Counted from the first letter of the stretch, positions 16,490-24,978 are shown. The stretch is 64,000 bases of DNA from CAYZJV01 sp964482325 (GCA_964482325.1 CAYZXD010000001.1:56893-120892), one strand, 5' to 3'. The notes: generated by a model from the sequence alone, not told the origin. Numbers and translations: made by a program.

Positions 16490-17501
16490 TACACGAAGTC
16501 TGAAAGATATCGTATTCCGATGGGAAAGTTTCCTGATCGCTCTATTACTTGTTGAAGTATTGGTTTTCGGCCTGATCAATCCCCGATTTCTTATGCCGAG
16601 AGTGCTATTTGGCAGTATCAATAATTTCATGACGATTTCGATCGTAGCCTTGTTTGTGACGTTTGTTCTGGTTACCGGCGGTATCGATATTCAATCGGGA
16701 GCTATTGTCGGATTGACCTCAATAACCATAGGTATCCTATGGAATGATCTGGGAATGAATCTCTATCTGGCACTGGTTGTCGGTCTGTTTATCGGTATCA
16801 TATGCGGCGCACTGAGTGGATTCTTTGTTGCTTATACGGATGTGCAGCCCATGGTGGTGACGCTCGGTGGATCGTTCCTCTATTCAGGTATCGCTTTGCT
16901 GTTGACCAATTTCTCTTCGACGGAAGCCTATAAAGGAATTAGTGGATTCCCCGATGAATTCACCCAGTTTGTCCGGGGAAGAATATTCGGTGTAATCCCT
17001 CACCAACTCATTATTTTCCTCGTATTTGTCCTAATAGCCTATATCTTGCTCCACAAGACCAAATATGGTCGATACATATTCCTTTGTGGTGTAAATCGAC
17101 ATGCTGCAGAATACTGTGGTGTGCGTACCAAATTGGTGGTGATGAGTACGTATGTACTTTCAGGACTCGGTGCTGCAGTGGCGGGGATTCTTCTCACCGC
17201 CTATCTCGGGACAGCAAAAACCGATCTGGGGAAAGAGATAACCCTTCCCGTCATCACCGCGGTAGTGCTCGGAGGGACCAGTAACCTCGGTGGTACTGGA
17301 GGAGTGATTGGAACTGCCTTGGCGGCAGTGGTGATCGGAATTCTGAGATTCGGTCTTTCACTTGCGAATGTGAATACCCAGTATCTCGATATTCCTGTCG
17401 GTGTTCTGTTGGTTCTTGCAGTTGCCATCCGATTCTCTGCGGGGAATCCGACGGTACAGAAAATCATAAGTAAATTACGGAAGCGTTCAGCAAATCCGTA
17501 A
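16482..17501 (+). CDS. lsrD: AI-2 ABC importer permease LsrD
   Basis: A 339-residue second permease, overlapping lsrC by 8 bp. It has the same fold as LsrC: FVLVTGGIDIQSGAIVGLTS, VQPMVVTLGGSFLYSGIALL and VLGGTSNLGGTGGVIGTALA, with about 8-10 helices. In the enteric system LsrC and LsrD are distinct paralogues working as a heterodimer, and both are kept here. Confidence 0.9.
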   Translation: MRSTRSLKDIVFRWESFLIALLLVEVLVFGLINPRFLMPRVLFGSINNFMTISIVALFVTFVLVTGGIDIQSGAIVGLTSITIGILWNDLGMNLYLALVVGLFIGIICGALSGFFVAYTDVQPMVVTLGGSFLYSGIALLLTNFSSTEAYKGISGFPDEFTQFVRGRIFGVIPHQLIIFLVFVLIAYILLHKTKYGRYIFLCGVNRHAAEYCGVRTKLVVMSTYVLSGLGAAVAGILLTAYLGTAKTDLGKEITLPVITAVVLGGTSNLGGTGGVIGTALAAVVIGILRFGLSLANVNTQYLDIPVGVLLVLAVAIRFSAGNPTVQKIISKLRKRSANP

Positions 17502-17514
17502 TCATAGGTAAGCA

Positions 17515-17533
17515 ATGCTGCAGATTGCAGCAT
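17515..17533 (+). promoter_or_regulatory. Hairpin immediately upstream of lsrB
   Basis: ATGCTGCA-GAT-TGCAGCAT is a perfect 8-bp stem with a 3-nt loop in the 48-bp lsrD-lsrB gap, ending 7 nt before the AAGGAGGAG ribosome site. With the hairpin after lsrB it brackets the lsrB coding region and could protect an lsrB mRNA segment. Confidence 0.6.
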
Positions 17534-17549
17534 AACTAAGGAGGAGAAG

Positions 17550-18623
17550 ATGATGAAAAAACTTATCATCGCGTTAATGGTTCTGTTGCTGGCAACCACC
17601 GCTGTATTTGCAGGTGGAGCACAGGAAGCTGCTCAGTCGGATGATGTCATGGTAGTGTTTGTTCCGAAACTTACCGGTAATGCATTTTTTGAGGCAGCGA
17701 ATGATGGAGCTCAGGCTTATGCTGAAAAGATTGGTTTCACCGTCCGTTATGATGGAAGCCCTGAAGCATCTGTAGCTAATCAGGTTACGGTGATTGACAA
17801 TGCAATCAACAGTGGTGCTGATGCAGTTGTCGTTTCCTCTGTTGATGCAACGGGACTTGATGACATCATGAAAGAAGCCATGAAGGCCGGTGTGAAGGCA
17901 GTAACCTGGGACTCTGATGTTTCCGGTGATGCTCGAACGGTTATGGTTTCACAGGGAACTCCCGACATTCTCGGCAAAATGCTGGTTGATATGCTGGCGG
18001 ATTCTCTTACTGAGCGTGGTAAGAATCCTGCTACAGATCCCATTAAGTACGTGTGGCACTATTCGCAGGCAACCGTTGCTGACCAGAACTCCTGGAGAGT
18101 GGCCGGTGAAGCTTACATCAAGGATAAGTATCCCAATTGGATTAATGTGAATCCAAGCAACTATTACTCAGAACAGGATGCAGAGAAAGCTATCACCATT
18201 GGTGAAGCTATCCTGATGGCCTATCCTGATATCGACGGTATTATCTGTAATGACTCTACTGCTCTTCCGGGACAGGCCCAGGCTGCTCAGAACCTCGGCA
18301 TGGACGAGAACGATGTATCAATCACCGGTTTCGCTCCACCAAACAGTATGAAGAACTTTGCTCGGGCTGACGTTCTTGCCCGCTGGGGCCTTTGGGACTG
18401 TCAGATTCAGGGAGCTCTTGGATGTTACCTCGGTTACTACCTGGCATCCGGTAATGATATCCGTGTCGGCGACAAGATTGATGTTCCCGATATCGGTGTT
18501 GTTGAAGTATTCCCTAATACGGTTCTTGATGCGAATGCTTACACTGCTGATGATTCCGGTGTAGTGTTGCTTCCCGAACGTGCTGTATTTACCACTGAGA
18601 ATATGGACAACTACGATTTCTAG
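17550..18623 (+). CDS. lsrB: AI-2-binding periplasmic protein LsrB
   Basis: A 357-residue periplasmic binding protein with signal peptide KKLIIALMVLLLATTAVFAG. It reads strikingly like enteric LsrB throughout: FVPKLTGNAFFEAANDGAQ, VRYDGSPEASVANQV, AVTWDSDV, VSQGTPDILGKMLVDM, ATVADQNSW, DSTALPGQAQAAQNL, GLWDCQIQGALG, and the C-terminus VVLLPERAVFTTENMDNYDF. Of the AI-2 contacts known in Salmonella LsrB, the equivalents of Lys35, Asp116, Asp166, Gln167 and Pro220 are present. The position matching Ala222 appears to be Gln (ALPGQ versus ALPAA). Signal peptidase I cleavage is likely, since there is no lipobox Cys. Ribosome site AAGGAGGAG. Confidence 0.92.
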   Translation: MMKKLIIALMVLLLATTAVFAGGAQEAAQSDDVMVVFVPKLTGNAFFEAANDGAQAYAEKIGFTVRYDGSPEASVANQVTVIDNAINSGADAVVVSSVDATGLDDIMKEAMKAGVKAVTWDSDVSGDARTVMVSQGTPDILGKMLVDMLADSLTERGKNPATDPIKYVWHYSQATVADQNSWRVAGEAYIKDKYPNWINVNPSNYYSEQDAEKAITIGEAILMAYPDIDGIICNDSTALPGQAQAAQNLGMDENDVSITGFAPPNSMKNFARADVLARWGLWDCQIQGALGCYLGYYLASGNDIRVGDKIDVPDIGVVEVFPNTVLDANAYTADDSGVVLLPERAVFTTENMDNYDF

Positions 18624-18644
18624 GATTACACTGTGTGTGTATGG

Positions 18645-18667
18645 GGCTGCTGCAATATGCGGCAGCC
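18645..18667 (+). promoter_or_regulatory. Intercistronic hairpin between lsrB and lsrF
   Basis: GGCTGCTGC (18645-18653) pairs with GCGGCAGCC (18659-18667), a 9-bp stem with one T-G pair and a 5-nt loop, followed by TCTTTGG. The weak T run suggests partial termination or protection of upstream lsrB mRNA. Confidence 0.65.
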
Positions 18668-18695
18668 TCTTTGGTATGTGAAGGAGAGATAGGAT

Positions 18696-19577
18696 ATGGC
18701 TGATGTAGAAGGATTGAAAGTAACGAAGGATTATCATACGGGAGTTCCATTTGCGAACAACACCCCATTTTATGTGAAGGGTGCAAACAACCTCGATTGG
18801 GGAATGAAAAAGCACCTTGCAAACATATTTAACCCAAAAAGTGGGAATACGGTGATGTTTGCATTTGACCATGGGTATTTCATGGGATCCGTTTCAGGCT
18901 TGGAACGTCTTGATTTGGTAATACCGAAGCTGTTACCAGCAGTGGATGTACTCATGGGTACTCGTGGAGCGATCAGAACCTGTGTGGCCCCCGATAGTGG
19001 AAAATCGATTGCACTGCGTGTCTCTTCAGGATCCTCGATGATTAACGATGATCTGAGTCATGAAATTGTTGCTGTTGATATGGAAGATGCTATCAGGATG
19101 AATGCCGATTGTATTGCCGTGCAGACCTTCATCGGTGCTGATGGTCAGCTCGAAAGTATCGATAACCTTTCCCGATGTATCAATGCCGGTTTACGTTATA
19201 GTATTCCCGTTCTTGGTGTTGTTGCAGTTGGGAAGGATATGGAGCGTACCGACCGATTCTTTAAATTGGCTACGCGAATTGTGGCAGAAATGGGTGCAAA
19301 TATTATCAAGACCTACTATTGCGATAATTTTGAAGAAGTGGTTGCTGCCTGTCCCGTCCCGATTGTGGTGGCGGGGGGAAAGAAGCTTCCCGAACGTGAT
19401 GCATTGAAGCTTGCCTACAATTCCATCAAAGGTGGTGCTTCAGGATTGGATATGGGGCGTAATATCTTCCAGAGTGAACACAGCCTTGAGATGGCTCTTG
19501 CAATTCGGAAGATTGTACATGAAGGATTTACTGACAGTGAAGCCTGGCAGTTCCTTCAGGATGCTATTAACAGTTAA
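18696..19577 (+). CDS. lsrF: LsrF, class I aldolase-fold thiolase of phospho-AI-2 breakdown
   Basis: A 293-residue protein of the DhnA/FbaB class I aldolase family, matching LsrF closely: FANNTPFYVKGANNLDWGMK, MFAFDHGYFMG, GLERLDLVIPKLLPAVDVLM, the catalytic-Lys strand ANIIKTYYCDNFEEVVAACP, IVVAGGKKLPERDALKLAY and GLDMGRNIFQSEH. In E. coli LsrF transfers an acetyl group from a ketose phosphate derived from phospho-AI-2 to CoA, using that lysine. Ribosome site GAAGGAGAG. It is the last gene of the rightward operon; lsrG, normally next, is absent. Confidence 0.92.
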   Translation: MADVEGLKVTKDYHTGVPFANNTPFYVKGANNLDWGMKKHLANIFNPKSGNTVMFAFDHGYFMGSVSGLERLDLVIPKLLPAVDVLMGTRGAIRTCVAPDSGKSIALRVSSGSSMINDDLSHEIVAVDMEDAIRMNADCIAVQTFIGADGQLESIDNLSRCINAGLRYSIPVLGVVAVGKDMERTDRFFKLATRIVAEMGANIIKTYYCDNFEEVVAACPVPIVVAGGKKLPERDALKLAYNSIKGGASGLDMGRNIFQSEHSLEMALAIRKIVHEGFTDSEAWQFLQDAINS

Positions 19578-19588
19578 CTAGACAGTTC

Positions 19589-19614
19589 GTGGCAGTCGAT
19601 TAACCGGCTGCCAC
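19589..19614. terminator. Hairpin at the lsrF / MATE convergent junction
   Basis: GTGGCAG (19589-19595) and CTGCCAC (19608-19614) form a 7-bp stem that overlaps the stop codon of the MATE gene. There is no strong T-tract on either side. It is a candidate weak bidirectional terminator. Confidence 0.4.
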
Positions 19615-20949
19615 CCGTTCTTTCCTTACCGATCGAGCTGTTACTGCAACAATGATGAACGTACTGATTACATCTGCTGCAGGGAAGGCCCAGTACACCC
19701 CTTGAGGTCCCAATAAATCTGCAAGTATCAAGATAAGCGGTATCAACAGTATAAATTGACGTATGATCCACAATGTCAGTGCCGGCATGGCTTTCCCTAT
19801 ACTCTGAAAATATGCTGTCCCGATACTTTGTATGCCAATGATCGGCAGTCCCATTAACATGATCCGGGAAGCCGGGATGGCGAGGATTATCAGCTGAGGA
19901 TCATTGGTGAACAGAGAAAATAATCTTTGTGGAAACACGACCGTAGATAAGAATAATACTGATCCAATACCGATTGAGAACAGTGTCGCAGTGAGTAACG
20001 ATTATCTCACTAATCGCAACTGCTTTGCACCATGGTGAAAGCTTACCATGGGCTGCATCCCTTGAACCAAGGCCGACGATGGCATGGTGAAAAACATGAG
20101 CAAAGTCATGATGAGGGTAAACCCTGCAACGGGAGTATTTCCCCCGTGCACAAGCAGTGTCCGATTGGCAGTCATGGTAACGATACTGGTTCCCACTTGG
20201 CGTATCAGTGTCGGAAATCCAATGCCCATAATTGTACCAATAAGCAGGAGTCCCTCAGAACTGGTGATACGATGAAATCTTACCTGTGAACGCGAAGAGT
20301 GCAGATAGAGCAAGGCATAAAGACCTGCGGTTCCCTGACCGATGATTGTTGCCGTTGCTGCTCCTAAGACCCCCCATCTGCACGCTATGATCAGAAGGTA
20401 GTCAAGCACAATATTCAGTACATTACCGATGATATTAGCAATCATTGCGTGTTTTGCCGCGCCTTGTGCTCGAAGCTGCGCATTGAGAACGGTAGCGGTA
20501 GTGATACAAGGTGTTCCCCATAATATGATGCTGAGATACCGATGCATCAGGGGGATAGTCTCTGCACTTGCGCCGATAAAGAACATGATCGGTTGTAGAT
20601 AGAGAAGACCTATTCCCATGATCGGCAGTGATCCCACCAGGACTCCCAAGAGTCCTGCCGTTGCTGTTTTACCCGCTTTATGCGACTTCCCCGCTCCTAG
20701 AAGTCGGGATATGAGTGAGGCGCTTCCTACACCGATCATGAGCGCAAGGCCGATAATGAAAAGATAGATCGGCATACTGATTCCCAACGCAGCAATACCC
20801 AGATGCCCGACAGCCCTTCCGATAAACAGCATATCCACCATGGTGTACAAGGTATTCACGAGCAGTCCGATCAAAGCGGGAGCAGAGAGGCGTATGAGTG
20901 TTCTTTTGATACGGGAATCTGCAAGAATGGGTGATACACGATGATCCAT
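19600..20949 (-). pseudogene. MATE-family multidrug/Na+ antiporter gene interrupted by one in-frame TAA
   Basis: Two pieces in the same reading frame on the minus strand, 20949-20002 and 20001-19600, make one normal-length MATE protein (about 448 codons). The only defect is a TAA at 20004-20002, after MVSFHHGAKQLRLVR. The frame reads on directly with SLLTATLFSIGIGSVLFLS, the expected helix. MATE features are IRLSAPALIGLLVNTLYTMV, DMLFIGRAVG, GVGSASLISRLLGAGK near the N-terminus and LMGLPIIGIQSIGTAYFQSI in the second half. No frameshift is needed. It could be a recent nonsense mutation, a sequencing error or stop-codon readthrough. Restart at GTG 19938 would give only the last third, which should not work alone. 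Confidence 0.8.
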
Positions 20950-21114
20950 AGGCCTTCCCTTTATACCGAGTCTCTGAACAGGTGGATACAGAGTACCTCA
21001 TGGCAATAGATGATGCCACTTTTAATTTGGATACTGATTTGTACTAAGAATGGAAGGGTGGAGATAACCAGAAACTTTGAGCCGTTTTACTTTGATTCAT
21101 TTCTGAATTGAGAG

Positions 21115-21146
21115 GTTCACAGATACATCTATCTGAACAGTTTTTT
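21115..21146 (+). terminator. Terminator-like hairpin in the leader region of the LuxR-type gene
   Basis: GTTC-AGAT pairs with ATCT-GAAC (8 bp, 2-nt bulge, 6-nt loop) and is followed by AGTTTTTTGG on the plus strand. No plus-strand gene ends nearby. It is either an attenuator for the gene starting near 21216 or the end of a short RNA. The rest of the 266-bp gap (20950-21215) shows no clear promoter. Confidence 0.4.
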
Positions 21147-21215
21147 GGCTGCTTCTAAATCATTGAAATTAGTATAACTGGTTATTAATTATGAAATTGA
21201 CCAGTAAGTATTTCG

Positions 21216-22448
21216 ATGATAGTCTTGGAATACATGATGGTGCAGAGTATCATCTCAAGTCTTTCGTGTATTACGTATCTTTATCTCGGTATCCTAGTGA
21301 TATTCTTCGGGAAACATACGCCTGTGCAGAAATCATTCATAGTTCTCTGCGCGATGCTTGCGATGTGGTCTTTCGGTAGCTTCGGTCAACAGATCAGCAA
21401 CACCTACATCGCGATTACCTATTTCAGTAAAATCTACTATGCCGGTTCAGAACTGTTTGTTCTAGCCGGTATTATCTTTATCATGTATCTCACCGACAGG
21501 TGGCAGTCGAAATTTTTTCGCATCTGTTTTATGCTTATCTGTGTCCGTGTTGCTATGTATCAATTTGTTAACATCGGTTTCAATCTCATCGCAAAGGATT
21601 ATCCTGACGGATTTTGGTTTATCTCACATCAACTGATCACCGGATTAGAATCGTTATCTATACCAATTCTCGTCGCTTTATGGGGAAAAAAATCTCCATG
21701 GTATCGGGAACAGATACAAGCACGAATTATTTTCATCAGTACTGTCTCTGGTACTACAATCGGCATACTACTAGACTTTGCTGTAGGTTCGAGGGGGTTG
21801 CCTCCCTTCTCTTTCGTAGTTCCTCTCTTCTGGATGGCAGCGATTTGTTATGCGATCCTGCGCTATGGATTAATGCGATTCTCTCCTGTTTCCTTCGGAC
21901 ATTCATTGCTAACTCATATAGATCAAGCGGTTTTTATGATGGATGGTTCCTGGACTATATCCGACATAAATGGGGCTGGAAAATTTCTCCTTGAGCAGGA
22001 TGATATCCCTAGAGAGGGGATATCCATGGAAGAAATTTTTATTGATGCAGAGCAGATCAAAACCCGAATTGAAACGGTTATTGCCTCATCTAAAACATTT
22101 TTTTCTCACGATGATTTTATACGCACTGCCGGTAATCATATAGTACCGGTGATAGCGAATTATTCGGTTGTGAAGGACTATTGGGGAGATCGTATCGGGA
22201 TTATGATCATCTGCTATCCTCAGATCGATCTCCAGGCATTTGTTCGTCACTTTGCATTGAGTAAAAGACAAGCTGATATCTTACGACATATCATAAGCGG
22301 ACGTACACAACAACAGACGGCAGATGCTCTTTTCATCAGTCTTCCCACAGTGAAGACGCATACGGCAACGCTCTATGCAAAGCTTGGAATATCAAGGCGG
22401 AGCGAGCTTTTCGCCCTTATACAAGGTGAACACATGAAATGTGAGTAA
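21216..22448 (+). CDS. Membrane-bound LuxR-type regulator (7TM - PAS - HTH)
   Basis: A 410-residue protein. The first 220 residues contain about seven membrane helices (YLYLGILVIFFGKHTP, SFIVLCAMLAMWSFGSFGQQ, ELFVLAGIIFIMYLTD, ICFMLICVRVAMYQ and more), resembling the 7TM sensor region of some histidine kinases. A PAS-like segment follows (about 225-335, IDQAVFMMDGSWTISDINGA). A GerE/LuxR HTH ends the protein (FALSKRQADILRHIISGRTQ, then SLPTVKTHTATLYAKLGISR). It is thus a one-component membrane sensor and transcription factor. The start is uncertain: 21216 or the double ATG at 21234, neither with a strong ribosome site. It lies 272 bp upstream of the DUF4832 lipoprotein gene, a possible target. 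Confidence 0.78.
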   Translation: MIVLEYMMVQSIISSLSCITYLYLGILVIFFGKHTPVQKSFIVLCAMLAMWSFGSFGQQISNTYIAITYFSKIYYAGSELFVLAGIIFIMYLTDRWQSKFFRICFMLICVRVAMYQFVNIGFNLIAKDYPDGFWFISHQLITGLESLSIPILVALWGKKSPWYREQIQARIIFISTVSGTTIGILLDFAVGSRGLPPFSFVVPLFWMAAICYAILRYGLMRFSPVSFGHSLLTHIDQAVFMMDGSWTISDINGAGKFLLEQDDIPREGISMEEIFIDAEQIKTRIETVIASSKTFFSHDDFIRTAGNHIVPVIANYSVVKDYWGDRIGIMIICYPQIDLQAFVRHFALSKRQADILRHIISGRTQQQTADALFISLPTVKTHTATLYAKLGISRRSELFALIQGEHMKCE

Positions 22449-22592
22449 GTCAATTGAAGCATTGTTTCCCTTACTCTCTTACATTTTCATAAATTTCTGA
22501 GTCTGCCAGCACTAGTAATTTTATGCATCTTTGCAAATTTCAGATTTTATAGAAAAATCCACTACTATTTTGTAAATTATAGATTTATTCAC

Positions 22593-22608
22593 TCATACTA
22601 AAGTATGA
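22593..22608. promoter_or_regulatory. 16-bp palindrome upstream of the DUF4832 lipoprotein promoter
   Basis: TCATACT-AA-AGTATGA is a perfect 7-2-7 inverted repeat about 37 bp upstream of the -35 box. The same half-sites recur in inverted orientation over the -10 region (22667-22689), which suggests one regulator binding twice. Confidence 0.5.
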
Positions 22609-22645
22609 ATTTTCTGTACTTGGCAAATTATCAGCAAAATAAAAC

Positions 22646-22689
22646 TTGTGAGTATTAATAATAAGGCATACTATCGTGCTCGGAGTATG
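22646..22689 (+). promoter_or_regulatory. Promoter of the DUF4832 lipoprotein with an overlapping operator
   Basis: TTGTGA (22646-22651), 17 bp, TACTAT (22669-22674). The inverted pair CATACT (22667-22672) and AGTATG (22684-22689), 11 bp apart, covers the -10 box and start site. Its half-sites are those of the upstream palindrome at 22593-22608. Confidence 0.45.
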
Positions 22690-22720
22690 ATTGAATCGTT
22701 ACTCCTATAAGGAGGTCTCT

Positions 22721-24958
22721 ATGAGACGAGTATGTCTATTCATTGGAATCCTTCTGCTGATCATAATCATGTCTTCCTGCAACAGTCTTTCTGAGCCATA
22801 CACACCTGAATGTGAAGGCCCGCTGAAACCGGATATGGAAATCGGACGTGCTGGCATCGGATTCGAGCTCTTTCATACAGGAACTCTGACAAATGATGCG
22901 CAGGTTGTTATTTCAGGAACTACTTCTTTATTGGCTACCAATGAAGTAGCAGATGGAAGACTTCAATTATTTTTACGTACTAAAAGTCAACTCATACGCT
23001 ATAAAGCAGGCGAGAGCTATACGGTGCGGTTCTCATATCGGGTACTTACAGCGCCTCCTGATGATTTGAGTGGGTTTGAATTATCGGTATATTCTCCAGA
23101 GGGAAGCGCGAATGAACAGTGGGTGCTTCCCTTTGCATTTAACGGAACCGTAGGGGAACTAGTAACTGCAAGTCACACCTTTGATCTATACGATTTTTCA
23201 GATTATCTTCTGGAATGGAATGTGATTGGATGTGGAAGTGTTGTCATTGATGATATTGAGATACTCGATCATGAAAATTCCGTTATCCTTACGGAAAATT
23301 TCGAGTACGATGCCCCTTATAAATCGGCTCAGTTATCTCTCCCTGATGCCCGTATAGGTCGACCATATCGGTATGCGCCAGCCATCCGAGGATCTGAACA
23401 GCTGCCGGAAAAACTGGAAGCCGCAACATCACTTCCTGCTGGTCTACACATTACCGACGGGGGAATGATTGAAGGTACACCAGAGGAAGAGGGATATTAT
23501 ACCCTCTTTCTAGCAGCTACTGATACATCGGGAGATATTTCCTATCTGCCGTATCGCTTACATGTCCTTGCATCTGATACAGGCAGTGTGCCGCCGCTCA
23601 TCGGAAAAAAGCTTGTGGGAAAGAATAGCGTGGTCTATGCCTACGAGTCATATGAGAAAGCTTTCAGAAACCCATTGAAGGGGATGAGGCCGGGAATTGA
23701 TCCGTCAATGAATCATCCTTGGGCCTCTCTGGCAAGGCAATATTTCGGTTGGAATCTTCTTGAACGCAATGCGTGTGATACCGTCGAGCGGATAGAGCTT
23801 GCCACTGATCATATGATTGGTGATCTGAGTGCGTATAACATCAAGATAATACCTCGCGTCTATCTGCTCTATACACCAGAGGATCCTTGCTGGCCAGAAG
23901 ATCTGGAAGTAGGAGATTTTCACAGTAAAGAGTTCAAGGAACGGATGTTGCTGCTCATTGCGAAGCTCGGAGAAGCTTGGAACGATGACCCGCGAATTGC
24001 CTATGTCGAGATGGGAATCATCGGGGACTGCGGAGAGCATCATGATCCGGGGTTTGGGAATCTTGGGTTCATAGAACCGAATCCGGTTCCCTTTGCACAA
24101 GAGTTTGCCGAAGCTTTTCACAAGGCTTTCCCTGATAAGCTGCTCATGAGACGTTATCCAAGAGATTTTCCCGGTTTCCCGTTCGGTATCCATTGGGACG
24201 TGTTTGGAAATTATGATAATGATTACTGGGCAAATGATTCTGTCTTGATGGCAAAGGAATTGAAAAAACCGGAACATATTGAGGCATGGAAACATACCGT
24301 GCGTGGTGGTGAGATTGATCCCATATTTCTCGGGTATTCGGGATGGTCAGATTCCGATTTCTATGCTTTGGTGAAAGAACATGGACAAAGATTGGTCAGT
24401 ATTATACAAGACCTTCATTGGAATCATCTTGCAGTACTCGATCGGTTGAATTATCAAGATCCGGAGTTATGGGAAATGTCAACAGCAATCCAGAATGCCT
24501 TAGGGTACACCTTCACCGTTCGAGAGGCTGAAATGCCAGCGCAACTCTGGCAGAACAAACTTAAGCTCTCAATCACAATAGATAATACTGGAACTACTCC
24601 ACTATATTATCAATGGCCATTGCAAGTAGCGTTGCTTGATCCTGATACTCGTCAACCGGTTTGGTCTACCTCCTGGCCGGAATTGGATATTCGAAAGTGG
24701 CTACCAAGCGAGGTACAGAAGCTCGAACATACATTCCAGATTTCCGATATCCCAGATGGACAATATATTGTTGCAATTACCATTTTGGATCCTGCAGGCA
24801 TGGTTCCTGCTGTACGGTTTGCTAATAAAAACTATTTTAGTGGAGGTTATACTCCGTTAGGGATTGTGGGCAAGGGAAACAACCCTAGCGAGTTCAAAGT
24901 ACAAGGGTTTGATGATATTGCTGAAGATAGGTCTCTCTATTACCTGCCGGAGCGTTAG
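22721..24958 (+). CDS. Exported lipoprotein with Ig-like and DUF4832/DUF4874-type (TIM-barrel-like) domains
   Basis: A 745-residue protein starting MRRVCLFIGILLLIIIMSSC at 22721, behind AAGGAGG, with lipobox MSSC. Residues about 40-180 look like a jelly-roll or carbohydrate-binding region. Residues about 195-285 form a putative-Ig (He_PIG-like) domain: LPDARIGRPYRYAPAIRG, SLPAGLHITDGGMIEGTP. The large region from about 310 starts NPLKGMRPGIDPSMNHPWAS and includes YFGWNLLERNACDTVERIEL, VEMGIIGDCGEHHD and RRYPRDFPG, as in DUF4874/DUF4832 proteins. These are predicted glycoside-hydrolase-like but uncharacterised. The C-terminal 150 residues are beta-rich (LSITIDNTGTTPLYYQWPLQ). It probably acts on or binds a polysaccharide outside the cell, ahead of the sugar import and oxidation genes. 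Confidence 0.72.
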   Translation: MRRVCLFIGILLLIIIMSSCNSLSEPYTPECEGPLKPDMEIGRAGIGFELFHTGTLTNDAQVVISGTTSLLATNEVADGRLQLFLRTKSQLIRYKAGESYTVRFSYRVLTAPPDDLSGFELSVYSPEGSANEQWVLPFAFNGTVGELVTASHTFDLYDFSDYLLEWNVIGCGSVVIDDIEILDHENSVILTENFEYDAPYKSAQLSLPDARIGRPYRYAPAIRGSEQLPEKLEAATSLPAGLHITDGGMIEGTPEEEGYYTLFLAATDTSGDISYLPYRLHVLASDTGSVPPLIGKKLVGKNSVVYAYESYEKAFRNPLKGMRPGIDPSMNHPWASLARQYFGWNLLERNACDTVERIELATDHMIGDLSAYNIKIIPRVYLLYTPEDPCWPEDLEVGDFHSKEFKERMLLLIAKLGEAWNDDPRIAYVEMGIIGDCGEHHDPGFGNLGFIEPNPVPFAQEFAEAFHKAFPDKLLMRRYPRDFPGFPFGIHWDVFGNYDNDYWANDSVLMAKELKKPEHIEAWKHTVRGGEIDPIFLGYSGWSDSDFYALVKEHGQRLVSIIQDLHWNHLAVLDRLNYQDPELWEMSTAIQNALGYTFTVREAEMPAQLWQNKLKLSITIDNTGTTPLYYQWPLQVALLDPDTRQPVWSTSWPELDIRKWLPSEVQKLEHTFQISDIPDGQYIVAITILDPAGMVPAVRFANKNYFSGGYTPLGIVGKGNNPSEFKVQGFDDIAEDRSLYYLPER

Positions 24959-24978
24959 GGGCAAAGATTCTGGATGAT

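Noticed and set aside
13966..18623. Ordinary ribose importer instead of lsr
   Set aside because: LsrF, LsrK, LsrR and the LsrB ligand residues, plus the divergent lsrRK/lsrACDBF arrangement, argue clearly for AI-2.
20032..20289. Plus-strand open frames inside the MATE gene
   Set aside because: They overlap conserved MATE helices on the other strand and lack ribosome sites.
20002..20949. Calling the two MATE pieces separate genes
   Set aside because: They are in the same frame, a single TAA separates them, and together they make one normal-length MATE protein. The second piece has no ribosome site and begins mid-domain.
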